The translations under genes and the position numbers were made by a program. A stretch of DNA of 64,000 nucleotides from HGM11525 sp036307445 (lineage in GTDB: Bacteria; Bacillota; Clostridia; UBA1381). The stretch covers positions 1 through 64,000 of the forward strand of contig JAXJXP010000006.1 in assembly GCA_036307445.1 (NCBI GenBank), given 5' to 3'. The notes under the pieces are model-generated. The model had not been told where the DNA came from, made no database searches, and saw only the letters and a list, made by a program, of their open reading frames with translations. The number at the start of each line of letters is the position of its first letter. The first letter of the stretch is position 1. This document shows, piece after piece, positions 9,167 through 16,678 of the stretch.

Positions 9167-9514
9167 TTATCCGTCTATATTTTTAAGCTCTTTATGGAGC
9201 GAGGCAGCCTTTTCGTAATCCTCCGCCGCAACAGCATTTGCTATCTCCGCCTTAAGAGCTTCTATTCTCTTTTTCTTCGAAATTCCGACACCGGCAGAAA
9301 CAGGTATTTTCCCCTTATGCTCGTTGTTGCCGTGTATGCGTTTCAAGGTTACATCAACAGGTGCAGCAAACACCTCGTAACATTCGTCACACCCAAGTCT
9401 GCCTGATTTTTGAAAATCACTGTATGTTCTTCCGCACTTTTTGCATCTCGCTTCCTGGCGGTAAACAGGATATACATCAAATCCCTCAAAAAAATCCGAA
9501 AACAAATCGTACAT
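9167..9514 (-). CDS. mcsA: McsA-like activator of McsB, short form
   Basis: 115 residues, against roughly 180 for Bacillus McsA. The second zinc-binding unit is present (C24, C27, C42, C45 in CKKC and CDEC) and the C-terminal UVR motif (DYEKAASLHKEL), but the N-terminal CxxC zinc unit of the Bacillus protein is absent. CtsR ends 14 bp upstream, so no longer start exists. It probably activates McsB and binds ClpC, with a reduced zinc domain. ATG start with a GGAGGAAT-type site. Confidence 0.88.
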   Translation of the reverse strand: MYDLFSDFFEGFDVYPVYRQEARCKKCGRTYSDFQKSGRLGCDECYEVFAAPVDVTLKRIHGNNEHKGKIPVSAGVGISKKKRIEALKAEIANAVAAEDYEKAASLHKELKNIDG

Positions 9515-9528
9515 ATTTATTCCTCCCT

Positions 9529-9945
9529 TTACATCAAAGCCTTTATCATAGATTTCATAACAGATGCTTTCTGCTTCTCACCAAGCGACACTTCAGACAC
9601 CGCCGCCAAAGCAAGCGTTGCCATACGTTCATCAAATATGCCCGCATCAAGTGCAAGCTGTATTATTTTATTCGCACCGCCTTCGGTAAGACTCTCAGGT
9701 ACTACACTCAAAACATCCTCGGCATCCACCGAAATTCTCCTGATTTTGATATACCCACCGCCACCTCGCCGAGATTCAATAACATAACCCCTCTCAGGTG
9801 TAAACCTTGTCCTCATAACATAATTTATCTGCGACGGTACACAGTTAAATATCCCGGCAAGCTCATTCCTTCCAAGCTCAACCCAACCGTCATCGTCCTT
9901 TATAAGCTGGCATATAAACGCCTCAATCTTATCCGATATGCCCAT
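9529..9945 (-). CDS. ctsR: Transcriptional repressor CtsR
   Basis: 138 residues from the chosen start. Repressor of class III heat-shock genes. Winged-helix DNA-binding N half with the glycine-rich wing ESRRGGGGYIKI, and a C-terminal domain recognised by McsB. The start is placed at ATG 9943-9945 (MGISDKIEAF), preceded by GAGGTGA at good spacing. A longer in-frame ATG at 9987 would lie inside the operator/promoter region and has no ribosome site. Autoregulated through 9960-9982. Confidence 0.94.
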   Translation of the reverse strand: MGISDKIEAFICQLIKDDDGWVELGRNELAGIFNCVPSQINYVMRTRFTPERGYVIESRRGGGGYIKIRRISVDAEDVLSVVPESLTEGGANKIIQLALDAGIFDERMATLALAAVSEVSLGEKQKASVMKSMIKALM

Positions 9946-9959
9946 TTCGTTCACCTCAT

Positions 9960-9982
9960 TTTGACTTTGACTTTCTTTGACT
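9960..9982 (-). promoter_or_regulatory. CtsR operator
   Basis: On the minus strand the heptamer AGTCAAA occurs at 9976-9982 and 9966-9972 separated by GAA, an exact fit to the known CtsR box (R-GTCAAA-NAN-R-GTCAAA). A third copy, 9960-9966, overlaps the second by one base. It lies between the promoter and the ctsR start. Confidence 0.9.
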
Positions 9983-9991
9983 TTCAATCAC

Positions 9992-10020
9992 ATTATAACA
10001 CTATATATTATATTTGTCAA
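9992..10020 (-). promoter_or_regulatory. Sigma-A promoter of the ctsR operon
   Basis: Consensus TTGACA (10015-10020), 17-bp spacer, TATAAT (9992-9997). The CtsR operator begins 9 bp downstream of the -10 box, well placed to block initiation. Confidence 0.92.
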
Positions 10021-10061
10021 TTAAGAAAATATAAACTAAATTTGAATATTTTGTGAACCTA

Positions 10062-10090
10062 TTGCTCATTTTTGTTTTTTAGTGTATAAT
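10062..10090 (+). promoter_or_regulatory. Probable promoter of rlmD
   Basis: TTGCTC (10062-10067), 17-bp spacer, TATAAT (10085-10090). It overlaps the most upstream possible start codon (GTG 10082) of the gene, which argues that the real start is further downstream. Confidence 0.55.
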
Positions 10091-11470
10091 TTATGTAAAT
10101 ATTTAGAAAGAGGACTGATTGTTATATCCACTCCTACACTTAACAAAGAATATACGTTGAATATAGAAGCACAAGGCAGCGAGGGCGAGGGCATTGCAAA
10201 GCTTGACGGGTACGCTCTTTTTGTAAACGGAGCAATAACCGGTGATACCGTTCTTGCGAAGATTACAAAACTTAACAAGAGTTACGGTTTTGCAAAGCTC
10301 ATTAAAATCCTAACCCCCTCCGCCAACAGAGTAGAGCCAATATGCCCGAAGTTTCACGAGTGCGGCGGTTGCCGGATTATGAATATGTCCTACAAGGCTC
10401 AGTGCGAGTTTAAAAGGCAGCTTGTTTATGATGCACTTAAGCGAATAGGCAGCATTGAGGCTGAGGTAGATTTTGTCGGTGCAAAGGAGCCTTTAAGATA
10501 CCGCAATAAGATGGTTTTTCCATTTTCGGAAAAGGGCGAATGGGGCTTTTATAAAGGCGGTACGCACGAGGTTGTCCCCTTAAAGGATTGCCCTTTAGGC
10601 GATGTTCTAAACATTGCAGTTTTAGATACCATCCGTGATTTTTGCAAAAATAATCATATTTCATCTTATAATGAAAAGAACCACAGCGGTGTTTTGAGAC
10701 GTGTTTTTACAAGAGTTTCTGCCGAAACAGGCGAAATGATGGTGGTTATATCGGTCAATTCCGACAAGCTGCCAAACTCTGAAAAGCTTGTCGCGGCTCT
10801 TTTAGAACTTTCACCAAGAATTGCGTCTGTCATACTGAATATAAATAAAAAACGCACGAATCTCGTGCTTGGCGATAAGAACAATACCCTTTGGGGTAAG
10901 GATACTATTTCTGATAATCTGCTTGGGTTTTCGTATGAGATTTCACCGCATAGCTTTTTTCAGATTAACCACGCACAGACAGAGCGGCTTTATAATAAGG
11001 CACTTGAATATGCACAGATTGATGAAACTAAAACAGTTTTTGACCTTTATTGCGGTATAGGCACTATTTCATTAAGTGCCGCAAGACTTGCAAAAAAGGT
11101 TATTGGTGTTGAGATTGTACCGCAAGCGATTGAGAACGCAAAGAAAAATGCCAAAACGAACGGAATAGCCAATGCAGAATTTTACTGTGCTGCAGCCGAG
11201 GATATTACACCCAAACTGATAGAACAGGGCATTAAACCCGACACGGTAATATTAGACCCACCAAGAAAGGGTAGTGATGAAAAGACCTTAGGTGCAATCG
11301 TATCCGCAAAACCGAAACGCATTGTATATGTGTCCTGTAACCCCGCAACACTTGCACGAGATGTTAAGTTTCTGACAGAAAATGGCTATAAAACAGAAAA
11401 GGTAACCGCATTTGATTTATTTCCACAAACCTCTCATATAGAAACAGTCTGCAAAATGACAAAAAGATAA
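10082..11470 (+). CDS. rlmD: 23S rRNA (uracil-5)-methyltransferase, RlmD/RumA family
   Basis: Up to 462 residues. Radical-free SAM enzyme that makes m5U in 23S rRNA. N-terminal TRAM domain, an iron-sulfur cysteine cluster (CPKFHECGGC), then a Rossmann methyltransferase with DLYCGIGTISL, the ILDPPRKG motif and the catalytic VSCNPATLARD. Start uncertain: GTG 10082 lies in the promoter, and the best ribosome site (AAAGAGG, 10107-10113) is followed in frame only by CTG, ATT, GTT and ATA. Monocistronic, ending at a hairpin that overlaps its stop. Confidence 0.9.
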   Translation: MYNLCKYLERGLIVISTPTLNKEYTLNIEAQGSEGEGIAKLDGYALFVNGAITGDTVLAKITKLNKSYGFAKLIKILTPSANRVEPICPKFHECGGCRIMNMSYKAQCEFKRQLVYDALKRIGSIEAEVDFVGAKEPLRYRNKMVFPFSEKGEWGFYKGGTHEVVPLKDCPLGDVLNIAVLDTIRDFCKNNHISSYNEKNHSGVLRRVFTRVSAETGEMMVVISVNSDKLPNSEKLVAALLELSPRIASVILNINKKRTNLVLGDKNNTLWGKDTISDNLLGFSYEISPHSFFQINHAQTERLYNKALEYAQIDETKTVFDLYCGIGTISLSAARLAKKVIGVEIVPQAIENAKKNAKTNGIANAEFYCAAAEDITPKLIEQGIKPDTVILDPPRKGSDEKTLGAIVSAKPKRIVYVSCNPATLARDVKFLTENGYKTEKVTAFDLFPQTSHIETVCKMTKR

Positions 11471-11496
11471 AAGACTGCATCTACGATGCAGTCTTT
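11470..11496. terminator. Hairpin terminator between rlmD and the DUF6472-like gene
   Basis: 12-bp perfect stem (11470-11481 with 11485-11496), three-base loop. It lies between two convergent genes and starts in the rlmD stop codon. Short T and A runs flank it, so it can serve both strands. Confidence 0.7.
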
Positions 11497-11498
11497 GC

Positions 11499-11675
11499 TC
11501 ATATTTGCTTCCTTACAATTGTGTACTCATCTCCCTGACGATAGTACGGGCATGAACGTGTCCGTCCCATAATAAATCCCGCGTATTCATCCTCATCTAA
11601 GTCTATGGCGCAGGTCATACATTCGTATTCATCGTCATAGATGTAGTTTATACAAAATTCACAGTTGCTTTTCAT
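11499..11675 (-). CDS. Small cysteine-containing protein, DUF6472-like
   Basis: 58 residues. ATG at 11675 preceded by AAAGGAGAT. Cysteines at 5, 8, 19, 22 and 42 (CEFC, CMTC, SCPYY) and an acidic middle (DLDEDEY) match my recollection of DUF6472, a small conserved protein of Clostridia thought to bind metal. Codon pattern and ribosome site support a real gene. Function unknown. It converges on rlmD. Confidence 0.75.
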   Translation of the reverse strand: MKSNCEFCINYIYDDEYECMTCAIDLDEDEYAGFIMGRTRSCPYYRQGDEYTIVRKQI

Positions 11676-11858
11676 TCTTTATCTCCTTTAGATTCGCGTG
11701 CCGTCAAAGCCATTTGGGGCAGATTATATTTGTGTGCTATCTTATTTTACATCTCTGCGTGTTGCTTTCTTTAATTAAACTAAGCTGATTATAATATAAA
11801 ATTTACCATAATATTTTTGATAGAGCTATCCGAGCTTCCAACTATTTAGGAGGTTGCA

Positions 11859-12071
11859 ATGACATCCCGCAAAGCAATGCTATGCCTTAGCAGAAACTCT
11901 TTTTCCCTCAACCGTAACAGGCGTATCACACTCAAAAACCGCTTGCTGTGTAATTTCATCCATACATTAGGCGATGCGAGAGATACACTTGCATTTACAC
12001 CGATTATATGCTTATGGTACCATACTTTTATAAAATTTGCAATTGGCAATAGTGAGAAATATATAGTCTGA
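11859..12071 (+). CDS. Possible small protein, unknown
   Basis: 70 codons from ATG with an ideal AGGAGG six bases upstream, and a TATAAT-like box near 11800. The product is basic in its first half with a hydrophobic stretch near the end. I do not recognise it. The opposite strand is also open over much of the same stretch, and codon use is not convincing, so this may be chance. Confidence 0.22.
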   Translation: MTSRKAMLCLSRNSFSLNRNRRITLKNRLLCNFIHTLGDARDTLAFTPIICLWYHTFIKFAIGNSEKYIV

Positions 12072-12096
12072 ATTTCAGCACCCTGTAACATAATGT

Positions 12097-12234
12097 TTAA
12101 ATTAATTCAATATAAACATACCAAAAAAAAACGTTAAATGCCGTCTTTTTCAAATCCCCATACTTTTCAAGCAGCAAAATCTTTGATAGCTCCAGTTAAT
12201 TCTTTTCAAAAATAATACCCTTTACCTTGTCCAT
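12097..12234 (-). pseudogene. Small gene interrupted by an in-frame TAA
   Basis: ATG at 12232-12234 preceded by GGAGGCAAG opens a frame that reads MDKVKGIIFEKN, meets TAA at 12196-12198, and continues in the same frame for 32 codons (KILLLEKYGDLKKTAF...) to TAA at 12097-12099. The strong ribosome site and sensible codons either side suggest a recently broken small gene. It might also be a 12-codon leader peptide. Unidentified. Confidence 0.35.
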
Positions 12235-12345
12235 ATCTTGCCTCCTTAATAATACAGTAATATAAACATCCGCAAGTCCATTATTACACATCATCTCCTT
12301 TTCTCACATTATATTGCAACTTTAAAAAATAATGAACAGACCATT

Positions 12346-12378
12346 AAAAGAACAGTTTCTTAAAGAAACTGTTCTTTT
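12346..12378 (-). terminator. Terminator after the GH13 gene
   Basis: 15-bp perfect stem (12346-12360 with 12364-12378), three-base loop, T-run at the end on the minus strand, about 42 bp past the stop codon. Confidence 0.8.
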
Positions 12379-12420
12379 GTCGTTATTAACTTATCAAGCT
12401 CTATTTTGTCAGTAATCACT

Positions 12421-14058
12421 CTAATTAAAGCTCTTAATCCAGGTCACCAGAGAATTATGATAAACATTTTCTATTACATCTTTTCGCATTTGGTCTGTAA
12501 CCGGTCCGTTGCGTTTCATTCTTTCAAGTATCGCCTCTTGAAGCTCTTCCACAGTCATTTCTTCAAATATTTTATCCGTTTTTAAGCCTGTGCTGTTTTC
12601 GTTTATTAAAACCTCCTCTTTTACAGCTTCAGGCGGTTTTTCTGTAATTACTGCCTCTGTTTCCTTTACATCAATATGAAGCTCAAGCGGTTCAGGTTGT
12701 TTTTCAACCGTACCTGACGGTAACCAGATTTCACCCGAATTCGCCTTTATATTCACGGATACATAGCCGTCTTTTACACATACCTTCGCACCCGAGAGCC
12801 CTCCGACATATTCACTTGCATTTGCGGTCGGCAAATTAAACACAAAATCAGCATCACTGTTATTAACTGTAATAAGCACGGTCTGTCCGTTATAAATTCT
12901 TGCAAACGCATACTGCCCTGTCGTCAGAAACAGTTCTTTATATTCACCGTAGGATAATGCCTTAGACTCTAAACGTATCTTTCCCAGTCGGGAAATAAGA
13001 GCAGCAAACTCGTTCCCGTCAACGACATTTCCATACTGTTCATACGAAATCGCCGGTCTTAACGAATCATCGGATCCGTGTTCTTTTTGTCCCTCAATTC
13101 CAAGCTCCGAGCCATAGTAAACAGACGGGACACCCGGCAAGCTATACAACAATATGTGAACAGGTACAAAATGGCTTTTATTATTCAGCTTGGTACAAAT
13201 TCGCTCTACATCGTGATTGTCAACAAAATTATACAGCTTTAGCCCATCTGGTCTGTTGCCGCCCATCTCATACAAGCGTTTTACTGTATGGGCAATTTCA
13301 AAATAGTTATGGTCGTTATGACCTGAATACAGTGCCTTATGCAAATGATAGTTCGTAACAGAATGTAATGTTTCACCATTTACCCAACGTATATAATCGC
13401 CATGAATAACCTCGCCCATAAGCCAGAAATCAGGCTTTACCTCATTTGCTACCTGACGCAGCATCTGCATATAGCCAAAATCCAGCACATCTGCCGCATC
13501 CAGACGTATTCCGTCAATATCAAACTCTTTCACCCAAAAGCGAATGACTTCACATATATACTCTCTGACATCATTATTATGCTGGTTCAACTTGGCAAGA
13601 AGGTTATATCCGCCCCAGTTTTCATAGGAAAAACCATCATTATATTCATTGTTGCCGCCAAAATTTACATTGCAATACCAATCTTTGTATATTGACGCTT
13701 CTCTATGACACTTAATGTCCTTAAATGCAAAGAAATCCCGTCCGGTATGGTTGAATACACCATCTAAAACCACTCGTATTCCTTGGTTATGGCACTCTTT
13801 GACAAAGCTTGTCAAATCTTCATTTGTACCAAGCCTTGAGTCCAGTTTTTTGTAGTCGGTTGTTTCGTAGCCATGACCTACCGACTCAAACAATGGTCCT
13901 ATATATAATGCATTAAAACCGAGATTTTTAATCTTCGGAATAAAAGGGAGCAAGGTGTTTAATCTATGCTCCTGTTCGCTATATGTGTTTTGTTTGGGTG
14001 CTCCCGTCATTCCTAACGGGTATATATGATAAAATATAGCCTCATCATACCAAGCCAT
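12421..14058 (-). CDS. Alpha-amylase family glycoside hydrolase (GH13)
   Basis: 545 residues, no signal peptide, so probably acts inside the cell on maltodextrin-type alpha-glucans. A (beta/alpha)8 barrel carries the family regions: DGVFNHTG (99-106), GIRLDAADV with nucleophile D187, LMGEVIHG with acid/base E216, and FVDNHD with D283. A beta-sandwich follows (about 370-450). The last 85 or so residues are an acidic linker and a predicted helical tail (EEMTVEELQEAILERMKRNG) not usual in the family. ATG start with GAGGAGGAA upstream. Exact specificity (neopullulanase, cyclomaltodextrinase, alpha-glucosidase) cannot be told. Confidence 0.88.
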   Translation of the reverse strand: MAWYDEAIFYHIYPLGMTGAPKQNTYSEQEHRLNTLLPFIPKIKNLGFNALYIGPLFESVGHGYETTDYKKLDSRLGTNEDLTSFVKECHNQGIRVVLDGVFNHTGRDFFAFKDIKCHREASIYKDWYCNVNFGGNNEYNDGFSYENWGGYNLLAKLNQHNNDVREYICEVIRFWVKEFDIDGIRLDAADVLDFGYMQMLRQVANEVKPDFWLMGEVIHGDYIRWVNGETLHSVTNYHLHKALYSGHNDHNYFEIAHTVKRLYEMGGNRPDGLKLYNFVDNHDVERICTKLNNKSHFVPVHILLYSLPGVPSVYYGSELGIEGQKEHGSDDSLRPAISYEQYGNVVDGNEFAALISRLGKIRLESKALSYGEYKELFLTTGQYAFARIYNGQTVLITVNNSDADFVFNLPTANASEYVGGLSGAKVCVKDGYVSVNIKANSGEIWLPSGTVEKQPEPLELHIDVKETEAVITEKPPEAVKEEVLINENSTGLKTDKIFEEMTVEELQEAILERMKRNGPVTDQMRKDVIENVYHNSLVTWIKSFN

Positions 14059-14265
14059 ATCTGTTCCTCCTCGTCAAACGTTAATTTATTATATAAGGTC
14101 TACTTTGCGATACCTATTGTCATGCCAGAGTTAAAAAAATTTATAATACACCATTACGCACAAAGTGTCACAAACACTGAAATTATATCATTTACCACAA
14201 AAATTAGCAATACTCCCTAAAAAAATATATTCCCGACGTTTATAAAAAACTTGGTTCAATACTAT

Positions 14266-14312
14266 AATGATATGCACCCCAAAAGTTAGACACTTTTGGG
14301 GTGCATATCATT
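14266..14312. repeat. Perfect 21-bp palindrome made of two IS3-like ends
   Basis: Arms 14266-14286 and 14292-14312 are exact reverse complements with a five-base loop. The first 25 bases (TGATATGCACCCC... TTAGACA) match, with substitutions, the IS end at 117-141. It looks like two head-to-head terminal repeats with everything between them lost. It lies 31 bp past the nhaC stop and could also act as a transcription terminator, though no T-run follows. Confidence 0.65.
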
Positions 14313-14343
14313 TTAAAACAATTTCGTTATTTATTATATTTAT

Positions 14344-15852
14344 TTATGCTTTTTTAGCCTTCTTCATAAGAACTGCCAATATTGCAATAAGCAATACAGC
14401 ACCTACAGCAAGACCAATCCAACCATTTACCGTAACTCCTGCCACTACATAACCGATTACACAGCAAAGTGAAACCACCATTGCATACGGAATCTGTGTA
14501 GAAACGTGGTCAATATGGTTACAGCAAGCACCTGTCGATGACATAATCGTTGTATCGGAGATAGGCGAAATATGGTCGCCGCAAACTGCACCTGCAAGTG
14601 TAGCTGCTACCGAAAGAACGAGCATATCGTATGCCTCTGCACCAAATACTGCAACTGCAATCGGTATAAGAATAGCGAATGTTCCCCAAGAAGTACCTGT
14701 TGCAAATGCAAGACCAAGGCTGATTGCGAAGAATGCAGCAGGAAGAATGAAGGAGAGGGATGTATGCTCTGAAAGCACTCCTCCAACATATCCGCCTATA
14801 TCAAGATAATCTGCTGAGCAGATACCTGAAAGTGTCCATGCAAATGTAAGAATAAGGATTGCAGGAACCATTGCACGGCAACCCTCTGCCAAAGCATATG
14901 TAAACTCTGAGAACTTAATAACCTTACGCGGCAAGTATAAAAGTGCAGTAATTACAAGAGCACCTACACCACCGAGTACAAGAGAAAGTGCAGAACTGCA
15001 ATCACCGAATGCTGTGATAAGTCCTATTCCCTCACCCGAGAAGAATCCGCCTGTATAAAGCATTGCAAGCACGCAAAGCACGATAAGTGAAATAATCGGG
15101 ATAAGAAGGTCAAATACCCTGCCCTTTTCGTTTGTTGAAACCTCTTGAACACCTGTAAGCTGTTCAGGCTCATTCTCATACTTTTCGATATACGCCTTCA
15201 TTCTTGAGAAATCAAAGTTACCAATTGCCACAAACAAAAGCATCAAAAGTGTCAGGAGCGCATAAAGGTTAAACGGAATTGTCTGCAAAAACAGTGAGAA
15301 ACCGTCAATTGCGCTTCCCTCGGGAAGTGATGACGAAACAGCTGCCGCCCAAGAAGAAATTGGTGCAATAATACACACTGGAGCAGCAGTTGCATCTATA
15401 AGATACGCAAGCTTCGCCCTCTTGATGTTATATCTGTCTGTTACAGGACTCATAACAGTTCCTACTGTAAGACAGTTAAAGTAGTCATCTACGAAGATAA
15501 GGCATCCCAGTGCAATAGTTGCAAGCGACGCGCCTCTCTTTGTCTTGATTGACTTAGCAGCCCATTTGCCGTATGCGGCAGACGCACCCGATTTGCTTAT
15601 TAGAGCAACCAGCATTCCCAAAAGAACAAGGAATATAACTATATTGAAGTTATCCCCAACCTTGACAGCCATTATGTCAAACATAGTTTCAAGTGCAGGG
15701 ATAAGACTTCCGCTTGTCCAGAACATTGCGCCCGCAAAAATTCCAAGCAGGAGCGAGAAATAAACCTCTTTTGTGATGAGGGCAAGTCCGATTGCGATAA
15801 TCGGCGGTAATATCGCCCAGATAGTACCTACGAATGGTGATAATGTTTCCAT
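14344..15852 (-). CDS. nhaC: NhaC-family Na+/H+ antiporter
   Basis: 502 residues from ATG 15852 (GGAGGAAGATAT upstream). An in-frame ATG at 15870 lies before this ribosome site and is less likely. About twelve hydrophobic helices. Conserved family features include GCLIFVDDYFNCLTVG, GTSWGTFAILIPIA and AGAVCGDHISPISDTTIMSS. Exports Na+ in exchange for protons or organic ions, fitting an organism with Na+-based energetics (see the decarboxylase operon). Own promoter at 15885-15913. Confidence 0.88.
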   Translation of the reverse strand: METLSPFVGTIWAILPPIIAIGLALITKEVYFSLLLGIFAGAMFWTSGSLIPALETMFDIMAVKVGDNFNIVIFLVLLGMLVALISKSGASAAYGKWAAKSIKTKRGASLATIALGCLIFVDDYFNCLTVGTVMSPVTDRYNIKRAKLAYLIDATAAPVCIIAPISSWAAAVSSSLPEGSAIDGFSLFLQTIPFNLYALLTLLMLLFVAIGNFDFSRMKAYIEKYENEPEQLTGVQEVSTNEKGRVFDLLIPIISLIVLCVLAMLYTGGFFSGEGIGLITAFGDCSSALSLVLGGVGALVITALLYLPRKVIKFSEFTYALAEGCRAMVPAILILTFAWTLSGICSADYLDIGGYVGGVLSEHTSLSFILPAAFFAISLGLAFATGTSWGTFAILIPIAVAVFGAEAYDMLVLSVAATLAGAVCGDHISPISDTTIMSSTGACCNHIDHVSTQIPYAMVVSLCCVIGYVVAGVTVNGWIGLAVGAVLLIAILAVLMKKAKKA

Positions 15853-15884
15853 ATATCTTCCTCCAAACATTTATAATTATATAG

Positions 15885-15913
15885 AGTATATCATATAAAT
15901 TTTACAATTTCAA
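15885..15913 (-). promoter_or_regulatory. Promoter of nhaC
   Basis: Minus strand TTGAAA (15908-15913), 17-bp spacer, TATACT (15885-15890), about 35 bp before the chosen start. Confidence 0.65.
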
Positions 15914-15923
15914 CAATTATTTA

Positions 15924-15945
15924 CTAAATTACGACCATAATTTAG
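15924..15945. repeat. AT-rich inverted repeat between fabG and nhaC
   Basis: CTAAATTA (15924-15931) and TAATTTAG (15938-15945) form an 8-bp perfect inverted repeat with a six-base centre, just upstream of the nhaC -35 box and 16 bp past fabG. It may be an operator or a weak fabG terminator. Confidence 0.4.
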
Positions 15946-15961
15946 CAAAATTTTACATTTA

Positions 15962-16678
15962 TCAGATAATTAAACCGCCATTCGCACCTATTACTTGACC
16001 GGTTATGTACTTGGCAGCATCGGAGCATAAAAAGGACGTAACCGATGCAATTTCGTTAGGACTTCCTATTCTGCCAAGCGGAATTTCCTCCAAAAGCTCC
16101 GAAACAGTCTGTTCATCAAGCCCTTTATTCATCTCGGTGTCAATAACACCCGGAGTCACACAGTTTACAGTAATACCCGAAAGGGACAGTTCCTTTGCCA
16201 AGGCCTTGGTAAAGCCGATAAGCGCCGCCTTAGATGCCGAATATGCAACCTCCAAGGAGGCTCCGACCTCTCCCCACATTGATGATATATTTATTATTTT
16301 TCCATACTTATTTGAAACCATATGTCCCATAGCGGCTTTGGTTACAAGGTATGCACCTCGCATATTTATTCCGAAAATCCTGTCCCAGTCTTGAGGCGTT
16401 GTATCGCAGAGCATTTTTATCATAGCAATTCCCGCATTGTTTACAAGAACATCAACGCCACCCTTTTCATTTTCAATTCTCTTTACCATATTCGTTACTG
16501 CCGCTTCGTCAGAAATATCAGCACAAACAGCCGCCCCGCCGATTTCCTTTGCCAGCTCTTCCGCTTTTTCACGGCTTTTGCTGTAATTTACATATACAAA
16601 CATTCCGTCTTTAGCCAGAGAACGTGCAATTTCTGCACCAATACCCCTTGACGCACCGGTTACAAGTGCTGTTTTCAT
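15962..16678 (-). CDS. fabG: 3-oxoacyl-ACP reductase-like short-chain dehydrogenase
   Basis: 238 residues. Rossmann-fold SDR with the NADP-binding TGASRGIGAEIA (8-19), NNAG and the catalytic set S-Y-K (ISSMWG and YSASK), ending in GGLII. FabG-type enzymes reduce 3-oxoacyl-ACP in fatty acid synthesis; other SDR substrates are possible because no fatty acid genes are adjacent. It overlaps rodA by four bases (ATGA), so the two are translationally coupled. Confidence 0.85.
   Translation of the reverse strand: MKTALVTGASRGIGAEIARSLAKDGMFVYVNYSKSREKAEELAKEIGGAAVCADISDEAAVTNMVKRIENEKGGVDVLVNNAGIAMIKMLCDTTPQDWDRIFGINMRGAYLVTKAAMGHMVSNKYGKIINISSMWGEVGASLEVAYSASKAALIGFTKALAKELSLSGITVNCVTPGVIDTEMNKGLDEQTVSELLEEIPLGRIGSPNEIASVTSFLCSDAAKYITGQVIGANGGLII

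Larger units (their letters stand above)
11676..12420. other. 745-bp stretch with only weak coding signals
   Basis: No convincing full gene. It holds an AT-rich spacer (11676-11840), one short frame with a strong ribosome site (11859-12071), an interrupted small frame on the other strand (12097-12234) and a terminator for the GH13 gene (12346-12378). The minus strand around 11870-11960 also has a 27-codon frame (MDEITQQAVFECDT...) without a ribosome site. It reads like a decayed intergenic region. Confidence 0.5.

Noticed and set aside
9943..9987. Longer CtsR start at 9987
   Set aside because: It would place the N-terminus in the operator repeat and has no ribosome site; the start at 9945 has GAGGTGA.
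11820..11920. c-di-GMP-I riboswitch
   Set aside because: CGCAAAGC followed by CCTTAG resembles part of the core, but the rest of the conserved motif and P1 helix are missing.
11846..12091. 81-codon minus-strand frame overlapping the small plus-strand frame
   Set aside because: No ribosome site and no recognisable product; most likely a shadow.
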